DNA from: Rubritepida sp.
GTDB lineage: Bacteria > Pseudomonadota > Alphaproteobacteria > Acetobacterales > Acetobacteraceae
Reading direction: 5' to 3'
Assembly (NCBI GenBank): GCA_007129145.1
Contig: SKWC01000412.1
Span: forward strand, 1 to 24,530
DNA: 24,530 nt
Positions 7,391-14,373 of this stretch are shown in pieces (within the stretch, counting starts at the first letter, position 1; each line of letters opens with the position of its first letter). The notes under the pieces were generated by a model. That model was not told the DNA's origin, ran no database searches, and was given only the letters and a program-made list of their open reading frames with translations. The translations under genes were made by a program, and so were the position numbers.

Positions 7391-7924
7391 ATGTCCCGCG
7401 TTGGGAAGTATCCCGTTCCGATTCCCGCCGGCGTGCAGGTCACGCTGCAGGGCCGGACGCTGAAGGCCAAGGGCAAGCTGGGCGAGCTTTCGCTCGACCT
7501 CACCGATGCCGTGGATGTGGACATCCGCGACCAGGAGGTGGCGGTCGCGCCGCGCGGCGAAGACCGCCGCTCGCGCGCGCTGTGGGGCACCACGCGCAGC
7601 CTGCTGGCAGGCATGGTGAAGGGCGTGTCCGTGGGCTACAGCAAGTCCATGGAGATCACCGGCACCGGCTACCGTGCTGCGGTGCAGGGCAGCGACCTGG
7701 TGCTGAACCTCGGCTACAGCCATGAGGTCCGCTACAAGACGCCCCCCGGCATCAAGATCACCTGCGAGAGGCCGACTGCCGTCAAGGTCGAAGGCATCGA
7801 CAAGCAGCAGGTCGGCCAGGTTGCCGCGGAGATCCGCGCCTATCGCGGCCCGGAGCCCTACAAGGGCAAGGGCGTGCGCTACGACAATGAAGTCATCCTC
7901 CGGAAGGAGGGGAAGAAGAAGTAA
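7391..7924 (+). CDS. rplF: 50S ribosomal protein L6
   Basis: Encodes 177 aa, the E. coli length. L6 lies near the sarcin-ricin loop. The start MSRVGKYPVPIPAGVQVTL and the C-terminal signature around PEPYKGKGVRYDNEVILRKE identify it; the internal GTGYRA and GYSHEV motifs are also typical. A GGAGG (7379-7384 region) precedes the ATG. A longer in-frame reading from 7343 overlaps rpsH and has no homology. The stop TAATG shares one base with the rplR start. Confidence 0.98.
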   Translation: MSRVGKYPVPIPAGVQVTLQGRTLKAKGKLGELSLDLTDAVDVDIRDQEVAVAPRGEDRRSRALWGTTRSLLAGMVKGVSVGYSKSMEITGTGYRAAVQGSDLVLNLGYSHEVRYKTPPGIKITCERPTAVKVEGIDKQQVGQVAAEIRAYRGPEPYKGKGVRYDNEVILRKEGKKK

Positions 7925-8286
7925 TGCCGCAGAAACTCGAATTGCAGGCGCGGCGCCGGGCGCGGCTGCGCTACCAGCTCCGGATGAAGGGCGCCGGGCG
8001 GCCCCGCCTGTCGGTCTTCCGCTCGGGGCGGCACATCTACGCCCAGGTCATCGACGATGCCGCCGGGCGCACCGTGGCTGCGGCCTCCTCAATGGAGAAA
8101 CCGCTGCGCGACGCGCTGCGCACCGGCGCGGACCGCGACGCGGCCAGCAAGGTCGGTACCCTGGTGGCCGAGCGTGCGCTGGCGGCCGGAGTGTCGGCCG
8201 TGGTCTTCGACCGCGGGCCTTATCTGTATCATGGCCGCGTCAAGGCGCTGGCCGACGCCGCCCGCGAGGGCGGGTTGTCGTTCTGA
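7924..8286 (+). CDS. rplR: 50S ribosomal protein L18
   Basis: Encodes 120 aa (E. coli 117). L18 binds 5S rRNA together with L5 and L25. The block RPRLSVFRSGRHIYAQVIDD, followed later by AVVFDRGPYLYHGRVKALAD and AAREGGLSF at the end, is characteristic. The ATG shares a base with the stop codon of rplF, implying coupled translation. Confidence 0.98.
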   Translation: MPQKLELQARRRARLRYQLRMKGAGRPRLSVFRSGRHIYAQVIDDAAGRTVAAASSMEKPLRDALRTGADRDAASKVGTLVAERALAAGVSAVVFDRGPYLYHGRVKALADAAREGGLSF

Positions 8287-8304
8287 GCCGCGGGGAGAGA
8301 GCAT

Positions 8305-8934
8305 ATGGCACGTGAACCGCGAAGCGGCGGCGAGGGTGACGGGCGGGGCCGCGGCCGTGGCCGCGACCGCGACCAACCCCGCAACCAGCCCGAGCGCGAT
8401 CAGGGCGACGAGCTTCAGGACAAGCTGGTCACCATCAACCGCGTGGCGAAGGTGGTGAAGGGCGGTCGTCGCTTCAGCTTCGCCGCCCTCGTGGTGGTGG
8501 GCGACCAGAAGGGGCGCGTGGGCTGGGGCTCCGGCAAGGCGCGCGAGGTGCCCGAGGCGATCCGCAAGGCGACCGAGCAGGCCAAGCGCGGCATGATCCG
8601 GGTTCCCATGCGCGAGGGCCGCACCCTGCACCACGATGTGAAGGGTGAGTTCGGCGCCGGCCAGGTGATCCTGCGCTCGGCCCCGGCCGGCACCGGGATC
8701 ATCGCCGGCGGGCCGATGCGCGCGGTGTTCGAAACGCTGGGCATGGGCGATGTCGTCGCCAAGTGCACCGGCACCACCAACCCGCACAACATGGTGAAGG
8801 CCACCTTCGCGGCCCTGACGCGCGCCTCCAGCCCGCGAAGCGTGGCGGCCCGCCGTGGCAAGAAGGTGTCGGACCTGCTGGGGCCACGCAAGGACACCCC
8901 CGAGGCCGCGGCCCAGGAGGCGACCAATGTCTGA
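8305..8934 (+). CDS. rpsE: 30S ribosomal protein S5
   Basis: Encodes 209 aa (E. coli 167). S5 forms part of the mRNA entry channel and affects decoding accuracy. The first 36 or so residues are a disordered Gly/Arg/Asp-rich extension, common in alphaproteobacterial S5. The double-stranded RNA binding domain follows with LVTINRVAKVVKGGRRFSF, then VPMREGRTLHHDVKGEFGAG and the GTGIIAGGPMRAVFE block. It overlaps rpmD by 8 nt. Confidence 0.98.
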   Translation: MAREPRSGGEGDGRGRGRGRDRDQPRNQPERDQGDELQDKLVTINRVAKVVKGGRRFSFAALVVVGDQKGRVGWGSGKAREVPEAIRKATEQAKRGMIRVPMREGRTLHHDVKGEFGAGQVILRSAPAGTGIIAGGPMRAVFETLGMGDVVAKCTGTTNPHNMVKATFAALTRASSPRSVAARRGKKVSDLLGPRKDTPEAAAQEATNV

Positions 8935-9115
8935 CGCGAAGCTGACGGTCCGGGTGAAGCAGATCGCCTCGCCCATCGGCCGCAAGCCGGGCCAGCGCGA
9001 AACGCTGATCGGCCTCGGGCTGAACAAGATCAACCGCGTGCGCGAACTGGAGGATACTCCGGCTGTGCGCGGCATGATCCGCAAAGTGGCGCATCTCGTG
9101 AAGGTGGAGGGCTGA
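8927..9115 (+). CDS. rpmD: 50S ribosomal protein L30
   Basis: Encodes 62 aa (E. coli 59). L30 is a small ferredoxin-like-fold protein of the 50S central protuberance region. It shows VRVKQIASPIGRKPGQRETL, LGLNKINRVRELEDTPAVRG and a final MIRKVAHLVKVEG. The start lies inside the rpsE 3' end; the overlap is 8 nt and AGGAGG at 8915-8920 provides a good ribosome binding site. Confidence 0.97.
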   Translation: MSDAKLTVRVKQIASPIGRKPGQRETLIGLGLNKINRVRELEDTPAVRGMIRKVAHLVKVEG

Positions 9116-9143
9116 CCGCGGTCGGCCATCCAGGGGAAGTGTG

Positions 9144-9629
9144 ATGAAACTCAACGAATTGCGCGACAATGACGGCGCGCGGCCGAAGTTCAAGCGCGTC
9201 GGGCGCGGCATCGGCTCCGGCAAGGGCAAGACCTCGGGCCGCGGCGTGAAGGGCCAGAAGGCGCGCACCGGCGTGTCGCTGAACGGCTTCGAGGGCGGCC
9301 AGCTGCCGATCTACCGGCGCATGCCCAAGCGCGGCTTCAAGAACCTGTTCCGCACGGTCTATGCGCCGCTGAACATCGGGACACTGGATGCGGCGATCGC
9401 CTCCGGCCGCCTGCCGGCCGAGGGCGCGATCACCGAGGCCATGCTGATCGAGGCCGGCGTGGTCGGGCGCAGCGGGAAGTTCGCGGGCGTGCGCCTGCTT
9501 GCGCGCGGCGAGATCGGTCGCGCGGTCGAGATCCATGTCTCGGGCGCCTCGGGCGCGGCGCTGGCCGCAGTCGAGGCGGCCGGTGGCAAGGTGGTGCTGC
9601 CCGAAGCCGCGGCGCCCGCCGCGGAATGA
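9144..9629 (+). CDS. rplO: 50S ribosomal protein L15
   Basis: Encodes 161 aa (E. coli 144), the excess being an alanine- and glutamate-rich C-terminal tail. L15 is a late 50S assembly protein. MKLNELRDNDGARPKFKRVG, the GIGSGKGKTSGRGVKGQKAR block and FEGGQLPIYRRMPKRGFKN are diagnostic. ATG 9144 is preferred over the in-frame GTG at 9141 because AGGGGA (9132-9137) is 6 nt from the ATG but only 3 nt from the GTG. Confidence 0.97.
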   Translation: MKLNELRDNDGARPKFKRVGRGIGSGKGKTSGRGVKGQKARTGVSLNGFEGGQLPIYRRMPKRGFKNLFRTVYAPLNIGTLDAAIASGRLPAEGAITEAMLIEAGVVGRSGKFAGVRLLARGEIGRAVEIHVSGASGAALAAVEAAGGKVVLPEAAAPAAE

Positions 9630-9660
9630 TCGCCTGAGGGCGCGTCGCGCACCAATGTGA

Positions 9661-9683
9661 CGACGCCCCGCGCCTGGGCGTCG
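9661..9683 (+). promoter_or_regulatory. Strong stem-loop in the secY leader
   Basis: CGACGCCC (9661-9668) pairs perfectly with GGGCGTCG (9676-9683) around a 7-nt loop. It lies 32 nt after the rplO stop in a 133-nt gap before secY, the second longest gap in the operon. There is no T-run after it, so a complete rho-independent terminator is unlikely. It may act as an RNA processing or stability element or set the lower expression of the membrane protein gene; all of these are inference. Confidence 0.55.
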
Positions 9684-9762
9684 GCGGCGCGCCTGTGCTA
9701 CTGTCCGGCGGCGCCGCGCGGCCCCATATGCCGCCAGCGTGCAGAATAAGGGGGTTTCCCGC

Positions 9763-11118
9763 ATGGCTTCGGCCACCGACCAGCTTGCCGCCGGCTTGAA
9801 CTTCGGCGTCCTTGCGAAAGCCACCGAGCTCAAGAAGCGCATCTGGTTCACGCTTGGTGCGCTGATCGTCTATCGCATCGGCACCTATGTGCCGGTGCCC
9901 GGCGTGGACGCCGCCGTGATGGGCGAGCTGATGCAGCAGCATGGCGGCGGCATCCTGGGCATGTTCGACATGTTCTCGGGCGGGGCGCTCGGACGCATGA
10001 CGGTGTTCGCGCTGAACATCATGCCCTACATCTCGGCCTCTATCATCGTGCAGCTCCTCACGGCGGCCATCCCCTCCTGGGAGCAGCTGAAGAAGGAAGG
10101 CGAGCAGGGGCGCAAGACCCTCAACCAATACACCCGCTACCTCACGCTCTTCATCGCGATCTTCCAGGCCTATGGGATCTCGATCGGGTTGGAGGCCATG
10201 CGCGGCGCCAGTGGTGCGGCCGTGATGGACCCGGGGATGTTCTTCCGCATCTCCTGCGTGATCACGCTGACTGGCGGGACGATGTTCCTGATGTGGCTGG
10301 GCGAGCAGATCACAGCGCGCGGCGTCGGCAATGGCATCTCGCTCATCATCTTCGCCGGCATCGTCGCCAACCTGCCCTCGGCTCTGGTGTCGACGCTGGA
10401 ACTGGGCCGAACAGGCGCGCTCTCGACCTTCTTCATCATCTTCTTCCTGATTGCCGCGCTGGCGGTGATCTTCGTTGTCGTGTTCATCGAGCGCGCGCAG
10501 CGCCGCATCCCGGTGCAGTATCCCAAGCGCCAGGTCGGCAACCGCATGTTCGGCGGCGAAGCGACGCACCTGCCGCTGAAGTTGAACACGGCTGGGGTAA
10601 TCCCGCCGATCTTTGCCTCATCGCTGCTGCTGCTGCCGGCCACCATGGTCGGTTTCACCCAGGACCGCAGCGCGGATGGCTGGCTGCAATGGATGGCCAA
10701 CCTCCTCGGCCACGGTCAGCCGCTCTATCTCGTCCTCTACTCGGCAATGATCGCGTTCTTCGCCTTCTTTTACACGGCCGTGGTGTTCAACCCGTCGGAC
10801 ACCGCCGACAATTTGAAGAAATATGGCGGCTTTGTTCCCGGTATTCGGCCTGGGCAGCACACGGCGGAGTATCTCGACCGCGTGCTCACCCGGCTCACCG
10901 TGGTGGGTGCGATTTATCTTGTCGTGGTCTGCCTCATCCCTGAGATGCTGATCGCCAATTACGGCGTGCCCTTCTATTTCGGCGGAACCTCGCTGCTCAT
11001 CATCGTGACCGTGACCATGGACACGGTGGCGCAGGTGCAGTCCCACCTTTTCGCCCATCAGTATGAGGGCTTGATCAAGAAGGCCCGCCTGGGCGGCCGC
11101 GGCCCTCGGCCGCGGTAG
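9763..11118 (+). CDS. secY: Preprotein translocase subunit SecY
   Basis: Encodes 451 aa (E. coli 443), an inner-membrane protein with ten transmembrane helices that forms the SecYEG protein-conducting channel. The plug-side first segment RIGTYVPVPGVD, the block IMPYISASIIVQLLTAAIPS, the cytosolic-loop region with RRIPVQYPKRQVG, and FVPGIRPGQHTAEYLDRVL are classic. ATG 9763 is chosen because AAGGGGG (9748-9754) lies 8 nt upstream; an in-frame GTG at 9739 lacks such a site. SecE and SecG are not in this window. The gene precedes adk by 9 nt. Confidence 0.98.
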   Translation: MASATDQLAAGLNFGVLAKATELKKRIWFTLGALIVYRIGTYVPVPGVDAAVMGELMQQHGGGILGMFDMFSGGALGRMTVFALNIMPYISASIIVQLLTAAIPSWEQLKKEGEQGRKTLNQYTRYLTLFIAIFQAYGISIGLEAMRGASGAAVMDPGMFFRISCVITLTGGTMFLMWLGEQITARGVGNGISLIIFAGIVANLPSALVSTLELGRTGALSTFFIIFFLIAALAVIFVVVFIERAQRRIPVQYPKRQVGNRMFGGEATHLPLKLNTAGVIPPIFASSLLLLPATMVGFTQDRSADGWLQWMANLLGHGQPLYLVLYSAMIAFFAFFYTAVVFNPSDTADNLKKYGGFVPGIRPGQHTAEYLDRVLTRLTVVGAIYLVVVCLIPEMLIANYGVPFYFGGTSLLIIVTVTMDTVAQVQSHLFAHQYEGLIKKARLGGRGPRPR

Positions 11119-11127
11119 GGAGGATAG

Positions 11128-11781
11128 ATGAACCTGATTCTTTTGGGCCCTCCCGGCGCGGGGAAGGGCACCCAGGCGAAGCGCCTGGAGGAACGTTTCG
11201 GCGTGGTGCAGATCGCCACCGGCGACATGCTGCGCGCCGAGGTCCGCGCCGGCAGTGAGATCGGCAACCAGGCGAAGGCGATCATGGAGCGCGGGGAACT
11301 CGTGCCCGACGCCCTGATCACCGAGATGATCGCCGGCCGCGTGGCCCGTCCCGATGCGGCCAGGGGCTTCATTCTGGATGGCTTCCCCCGCACCGTGGTG
11401 CAGGCCGAGGCGCTCGATGCGATGCTCAAGGCGCATGGCCTGCGGCTCGATCATGTGATCGAGCTGAAGGTGAAAGACGACGTGCTGGTCGAGCGCATCT
11501 CCGGCCGCTACACCTGCGCCGGGTGCGGCGAGGGCTATCACGACCGCTTCAAGCAGCCCAAGGTCGAAGGCGTGTGCGATGTCTGTGGCGGCCGGGAATT
11601 CACCCGCCGTGCCGATGATCGCGCCGAGACGGTGGCCGCGCGGCTCGATGCCTTCCACCGCCAGACCGCCCCGCTGCTTCCGTATTACGCGGCGCAGGGC
11701 AAGCTGCGCAGCGTGGACGGCATGGCGGCCATGTCGGAGGTGACCGAGGCTCTGGCGGCCATCCTGTCGGGCCAGGGTTGA
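11128..11781 (+). CDS. adk: Adenylate kinase, zinc-type LID
   Basis: Encodes 217 aa. It interconverts ATP + AMP and 2 ADP in the cytoplasm. The P-loop GPPGAGKGT is at residues 7-15, the AMP-binding region around TGDMLRAEV at 31-39, and DGFPRT at 84-89. The LID domain carries four cysteines, C130, C133, C150 and C153, in two CxxC pairs, so it should bind structural zinc rather than use the E. coli hydrogen-bond network. It starts 9 nt after secY with GGGAGG upstream. secY-adk-rpsM is the usual order in this class. Confidence 0.98.
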   Translation: MNLILLGPPGAGKGTQAKRLEERFGVVQIATGDMLRAEVRAGSEIGNQAKAIMERGELVPDALITEMIAGRVARPDAARGFILDGFPRTVVQAEALDAMLKAHGLRLDHVIELKVKDDVLVERISGRYTCAGCGEGYHDRFKQPKVEGVCDVCGGREFTRRADDRAETVAARLDAFHRQTAPLLPYYAAQGKLRSVDGMAAMSEVTEALAAILSGQG

Positions 11782-11949
11782 CGTCCGGCGGGGCGCGCGC
11801 TACACGCGGCGCCTCGCGGGCGAAGGTGTCGGCAGCAGCCGCGTTCGGCCGCCATCGGCATTTGAGCGAAACACGGTCAGCCGGGGAAGTCCCGTCGCGC
11901 TGGCCGAAGCATCAAGGGACGGCCCGGTAGGGGCTGCAGGAGTTTCCAG

Positions 11950-12327
11950 GTGGCGCGTATCGCTGGCGTGAACATCCCCCCCAACAAGCGCGTCGAGATT
12001 TCGCTGCGCTATATCTTCGGCATCGGCCCGCAGAACGCGCGGCAGATCTGTGAGACGGTGGGAATCCCGGCCGAACGCCGGGTCAATCAACTGACCGATG
12101 ACGAGATCGTGCGCCTGCGCGAGGTCATCGACCGCGACTATCGCGTGGAGGGCGACCTCCGGCGCGAGAATGCGATGAACATCAAGCGGCTGATGGACAT
12201 GGCGTGCTACCGCGGCCTGCGCCACCGTCGCGGCCTGCCGGTGCGCGGGCAGCGCACGCACACCAACGCTCGCACCCGGAAGGGCAAGGCCGTGCCCGTG
12301 GCCGGCAAGAAGAAGGTGACCAAGTAA
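11950..12327 (+). CDS. rpsM: 30S ribosomal protein S13
   Basis: Encodes 125 aa (E. coli 118). S13 lies in the 30S head and contacts the P-site tRNA and the L5 bridge. MARIAGVNIPPNKRVEISL is the family N-terminus, and RGLRHRRGLPVRGQRTHTNA with a basic tail the C-terminal signature. The start codon is GTG, supported by AGGAG at 11938-11942, 7 nt upstream. The 168-nt gap before it, after adk, is the longest in the operon and could hold a separate promoter or a translational control element. It is followed after one base by rpsK. Confidence 0.97.
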   Translation: MARIAGVNIPPNKRVEISLRYIFGIGPQNARQICETVGIPAERRVNQLTDDEIVRLREVIDRDYRVEGDLRRENAMNIKRLMDMACYRGLRHRRGLPVRGQRTHTNARTRKGKAVPVAGKKKVTK

Positions 12328-12328
12328 G

Positions 12329-12721
12329 ATGGCGCGTCAGCCCTCCTCCCGCCCGCGCAAGAAGGAGCGCAAGAACATCAGCGCCGGCGTGGCGCATGTG
12401 CTTGCCACCTTCAACAACACCATCGTGACCATCACCGACGCCCAGGGCAACGCCATCGCCTGGTCCTCGTCCGGTTCCAAGGGCTTCAAGGGCAGCCGCA
12501 AGAGCACGCCCTACGCCGCCCAGATGGCCGCCGAGGACGCCGGCATGAAGGCGCGTGAGCACGGCATGGAGACCGTCGAGGTCGAGGTCTCTGGCCCCGG
12601 CTCCGGCCGCGAATCCGCGCTGCGCGCCCTGCAGGCCGTCGGCTTCCACGTCACCGCGATCCGCGACGTCACCCCCATCCCCCATAACGGTTGCCGCCCG
12701 CGCAAGCGCCGCCGGGTCTGA
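12329..12721 (+). CDS. rpsK: 30S ribosomal protein S11
   Basis: Encodes 130 aa (E. coli 129). S11 forms the 30S platform and contacts the E-site and Shine-Dalgarno region. The block GVAHVLATFNNTIVTITDAQ, then SGSKGFKGSRKSTPYAAQMA, and the C-terminus PIPHNGCRPRKRRRV are diagnostic. The Asn-Gly in HNGCRP corresponds to the isoaspartate-forming site of E. coli S11. It begins one base after the rpsM stop and is followed by rpoA; rpsD, which lies here in E. coli, is absent, as usual in alphaproteobacteria. Confidence 0.98.
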   Translation: MARQPSSRPRKKERKNISAGVAHVLATFNNTIVTITDAQGNAIAWSSSGSKGFKGSRKSTPYAAQMAAEDAGMKAREHGMETVEVEVSGPGSGRESALRALQAVGFHVTAIRDVTPIPHNGCRPRKRRRV

Positions 12722-12739
12722 GCCGAAGGAGCCAAGCCT

Positions 12740-13756
12740 TTGCTCGAACGCAACTGGCAATCCCTGATCAAGCCCGAGAAGCTGATCGCGGAATCCGTCA
12801 GCCCCGACCTCCGCGAAGCGACGCTCATCGCGGAGCCGCTCGAGCGCGGCTTCGGCATGACGCTCGGCAACGCGCTGCGCCGGGTTCTCATGTCCTCGCT
12901 TCAGGGCGCGGCCGTCACCGGCGTCAAGATCGACGGCGTGCTGCATGAATTCAGCAGCCTGCCCGGGGCGCGCGAGGATGTGACCGACATCATCCTCAAC
13001 CTCAAGCAGCTCGCCATCCGCTACCAGGGCGAAGGCACCAAGCGCCTCATGCTGACGGCCACCGGTCCCGGCGAGGTGCGCGCGGGCCAGATCCAGACGA
13101 CGGGCGACATCGAGATCGCGAACCCCGAGCTCGTGATCTGCACCCTTGATGACGGCGCCCGCCTCTCGATGGAGCTGACCGTCGCCACCGGCCGCGGCTA
13201 TGTTCCGGCCGCGCAGAATCGCAGCGAGGATTCGCCCATCGGGTTCATCCCGGTGGACGCCATCTACTCGCCCGTGCGCAAGGTGTCCTACCGGGTCGAG
13301 CCAACCCGCGTCGGCCAGGTCACCGACTATGACCGCCTGGTCATCGCGGTGGAGACCAACGGCACCGTCGCCCCCGAGGACGCCGTGGCGCTCGCCGCGC
13401 GCATCCTCCAGGAGCAGCTGAAGCTGTTCGTCACCTTCGACGAGCCGCGCGAGAAGGCCCGCGAGGAAATCGCGGACGACCTGCCCTTCAACCGCAACCT
13501 TCTGCGCAAGGTGGATGAGCTGGAGCTGTCGGTCCGCTCGGCCAATTGCCTGAAGAACGACAACATCGTCTACATCGGCGACCTCGTGCAGAAGACCGAG
13601 CAGGAAATGCTCCGGACCCCGAATTTCGGGCGCAAGTCTCTGAACGAGATCAAGGAAGTGCTGGCCTCGATGGGCCTCTCGCTCGGCATGCCGGTCACCG
13701 GCTGGCCGCCCGAGAACATCGAGGATCTGGCGCGCCGCGTCGAGGAACCCTTCTGA
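12740..13756 (+). CDS. rpoA: RNA polymerase alpha subunit
   Basis: Encodes 338 aa (E. coli 329). Alpha dimerises to nucleate RNA polymerase and its C-terminal domain binds UP elements and activators. The N-terminal domain has GFGMTLGNALRRVLMSSLQG (about residues 35-54), the dimer motif. The C-terminal domain begins near residue 255 with SVRSANCLKND, whose Arg266 corresponds to DNA-contacting R265 of E. coli, then TPNFGRKSLNEIKEVLASMG. The start is TTG, supported by AAGGAG at 12726-12731, 8 nt upstream, and by alignment of LERNWQSLIKPEKL with family N-termini. Confidence 0.98.
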   Translation: MLERNWQSLIKPEKLIAESVSPDLREATLIAEPLERGFGMTLGNALRRVLMSSLQGAAVTGVKIDGVLHEFSSLPGAREDVTDIILNLKQLAIRYQGEGTKRLMLTATGPGEVRAGQIQTTGDIEIANPELVICTLDDGARLSMELTVATGRGYVPAAQNRSEDSPIGFIPVDAIYSPVRKVSYRVEPTRVGQVTDYDRLVIAVETNGTVAPEDAVALAARILQEQLKLFVTFDEPREKAREEIADDLPFNRNLLRKVDELELSVRSANCLKNDNIVYIGDLVQKTEQEMLRTPNFGRKSLNEIKEVLASMGLSLGMPVTGWPPENIEDLARRVEEPF

Positions 13757-13791
13757 GCGGGGCGCGCCGCGCCCTCTGTCTGATGTCTTGT

Positions 13792-13805
13792 CGGGCCGAA
13801 GCCCG
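13792..13805 (+). repeat. Small hairpin upstream of rplQ, first copy of a 14-nt repeat
   Basis: CGGGCCGAAGCCCG forms a 5-bp stem with a CGAA loop in the rpoA-rplQ gap, ending about 14 nt before the rplQ start. The same 14 bases recur at 14200-14213 inside the 3' end of rplQ. In such GC-rich DNA a short repeat can arise by chance, so function is doubtful. Confidence 0.4.
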
Positions 13806-13819
13806 GGAGTGGAGTAGTC

Positions 13820-14242
13820 ATGCGTCACGGAATTGCCGGGCGGAAGCTGGGCGTCACCTCGAGCCACAGGGCGGCGATGTTCCGCAACATGGCCACCAGC
13901 CTGCTCAAGCATGAGCAGATCACCACCACCCTGCCCAAGGCCAAGGAGCTGCGGCCCTATGTCGAGCGGATCATCACGCTCGGCAAGCGCGGCGGGTTGC
14001 ATGCCCGCCGTCAGGCCTATGCCACGCTGATGGACCCGAAGGTGGTGGACAAGCTCTTCGGCCCGATCGCGGATCGCTACCGCGCGCGCCAGGGCGGCTA
14101 CACCCGCGTGCTGAAGGCCGGTTTCCGCTATGGCGACGCCGCGGCCATGGCCGTGATCGAGCTCGTGGACCGCGACCCCGCCGCCAAGGGCCAGGACAGC
14201 GGGCCGAAGCCCGAAGCCGCGCCGGAGCAGGACGCGGCCTGA
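13820..14242 (+). CDS. rplQ: 50S ribosomal protein L17
   Basis: Encodes 140 aa (E. coli 127), with a Lys/Pro/Glu/Ala tail beyond the core. L17 lies near the tunnel exit. MRHGIAGRKLGVTSSHRAAM, TTLPKAKELRPYVERIITLG and the block GGYTRVLKAGFRYGDAAAMA are diagnostic. It is the last gene of the ribosomal run, 63 nt after rpoA, with GGAGTGGAG-type purine-rich sequence before the ATG. A strong terminator follows 25 nt after the stop. Confidence 0.98.
   Translation: MRHGIAGRKLGVTSSHRAAMFRNMATSLLKHEQITTTLPKAKELRPYVERIITLGKRGGLHARRQAYATLMDPKVVDKLFGPIADRYRARQGGYTRVLKAGFRYGDAAAMAVIELVDRDPAAKGQDSGPKPEAAPEQDAA
14200..14213 (+). repeat. Second copy of the 14-nt hairpin repeat, inside rplQ
   Basis: Exact copy of the 14 bases at 13792-13805, located in codons for the L17 C-terminal tail (Ser-Gly-Pro-Lys-Pro-Glu). 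Same 5-bp stem and CGAA loop. It may reflect shared codon bias rather than a mobile or regulatory repeat. Confidence 0.35.
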
Positions 14243-14267
14243 CGCGCCAGCCGGCGTGGATCGGATG

Positions 14268-14295
14268 AAGGGGCGGCTCCGGCCGCCCCTTTTTT
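14268..14295 (+). terminator. Intrinsic terminator of the ribosomal superoperon
   Basis: AGGGGCGGC (14269-14277) pairs perfectly with GCCGCCCCT (14282-14290) around a TCCG loop of the stable UNCG class. The 3' arm runs into six consecutive T (14290-14295), with A14268 extending the stem. It lies 25 nt after the rplQ stop, 79 nt before the next gene, and is the only textbook rho-independent terminator found in the window. Confidence 0.92.
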
Positions 14296-14373
14296 CATGG
14301 CCGCGCCGCACTGCTTCCCTGCGACCGCGCGCCGGGCTTACCCTCATGCGGGGCAGGCCGGAGGGGGGTCAGG

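Noticed and set aside
12182..14347. 721-aa open frame on the - strand across rpsK, rpoA and rplQ
   Set aside because: Frames opposite GC-rich genes often stay open. The translation is rich in His, Arg, Gly and Ala with no recognisable domain, and the + strand genes are certain.
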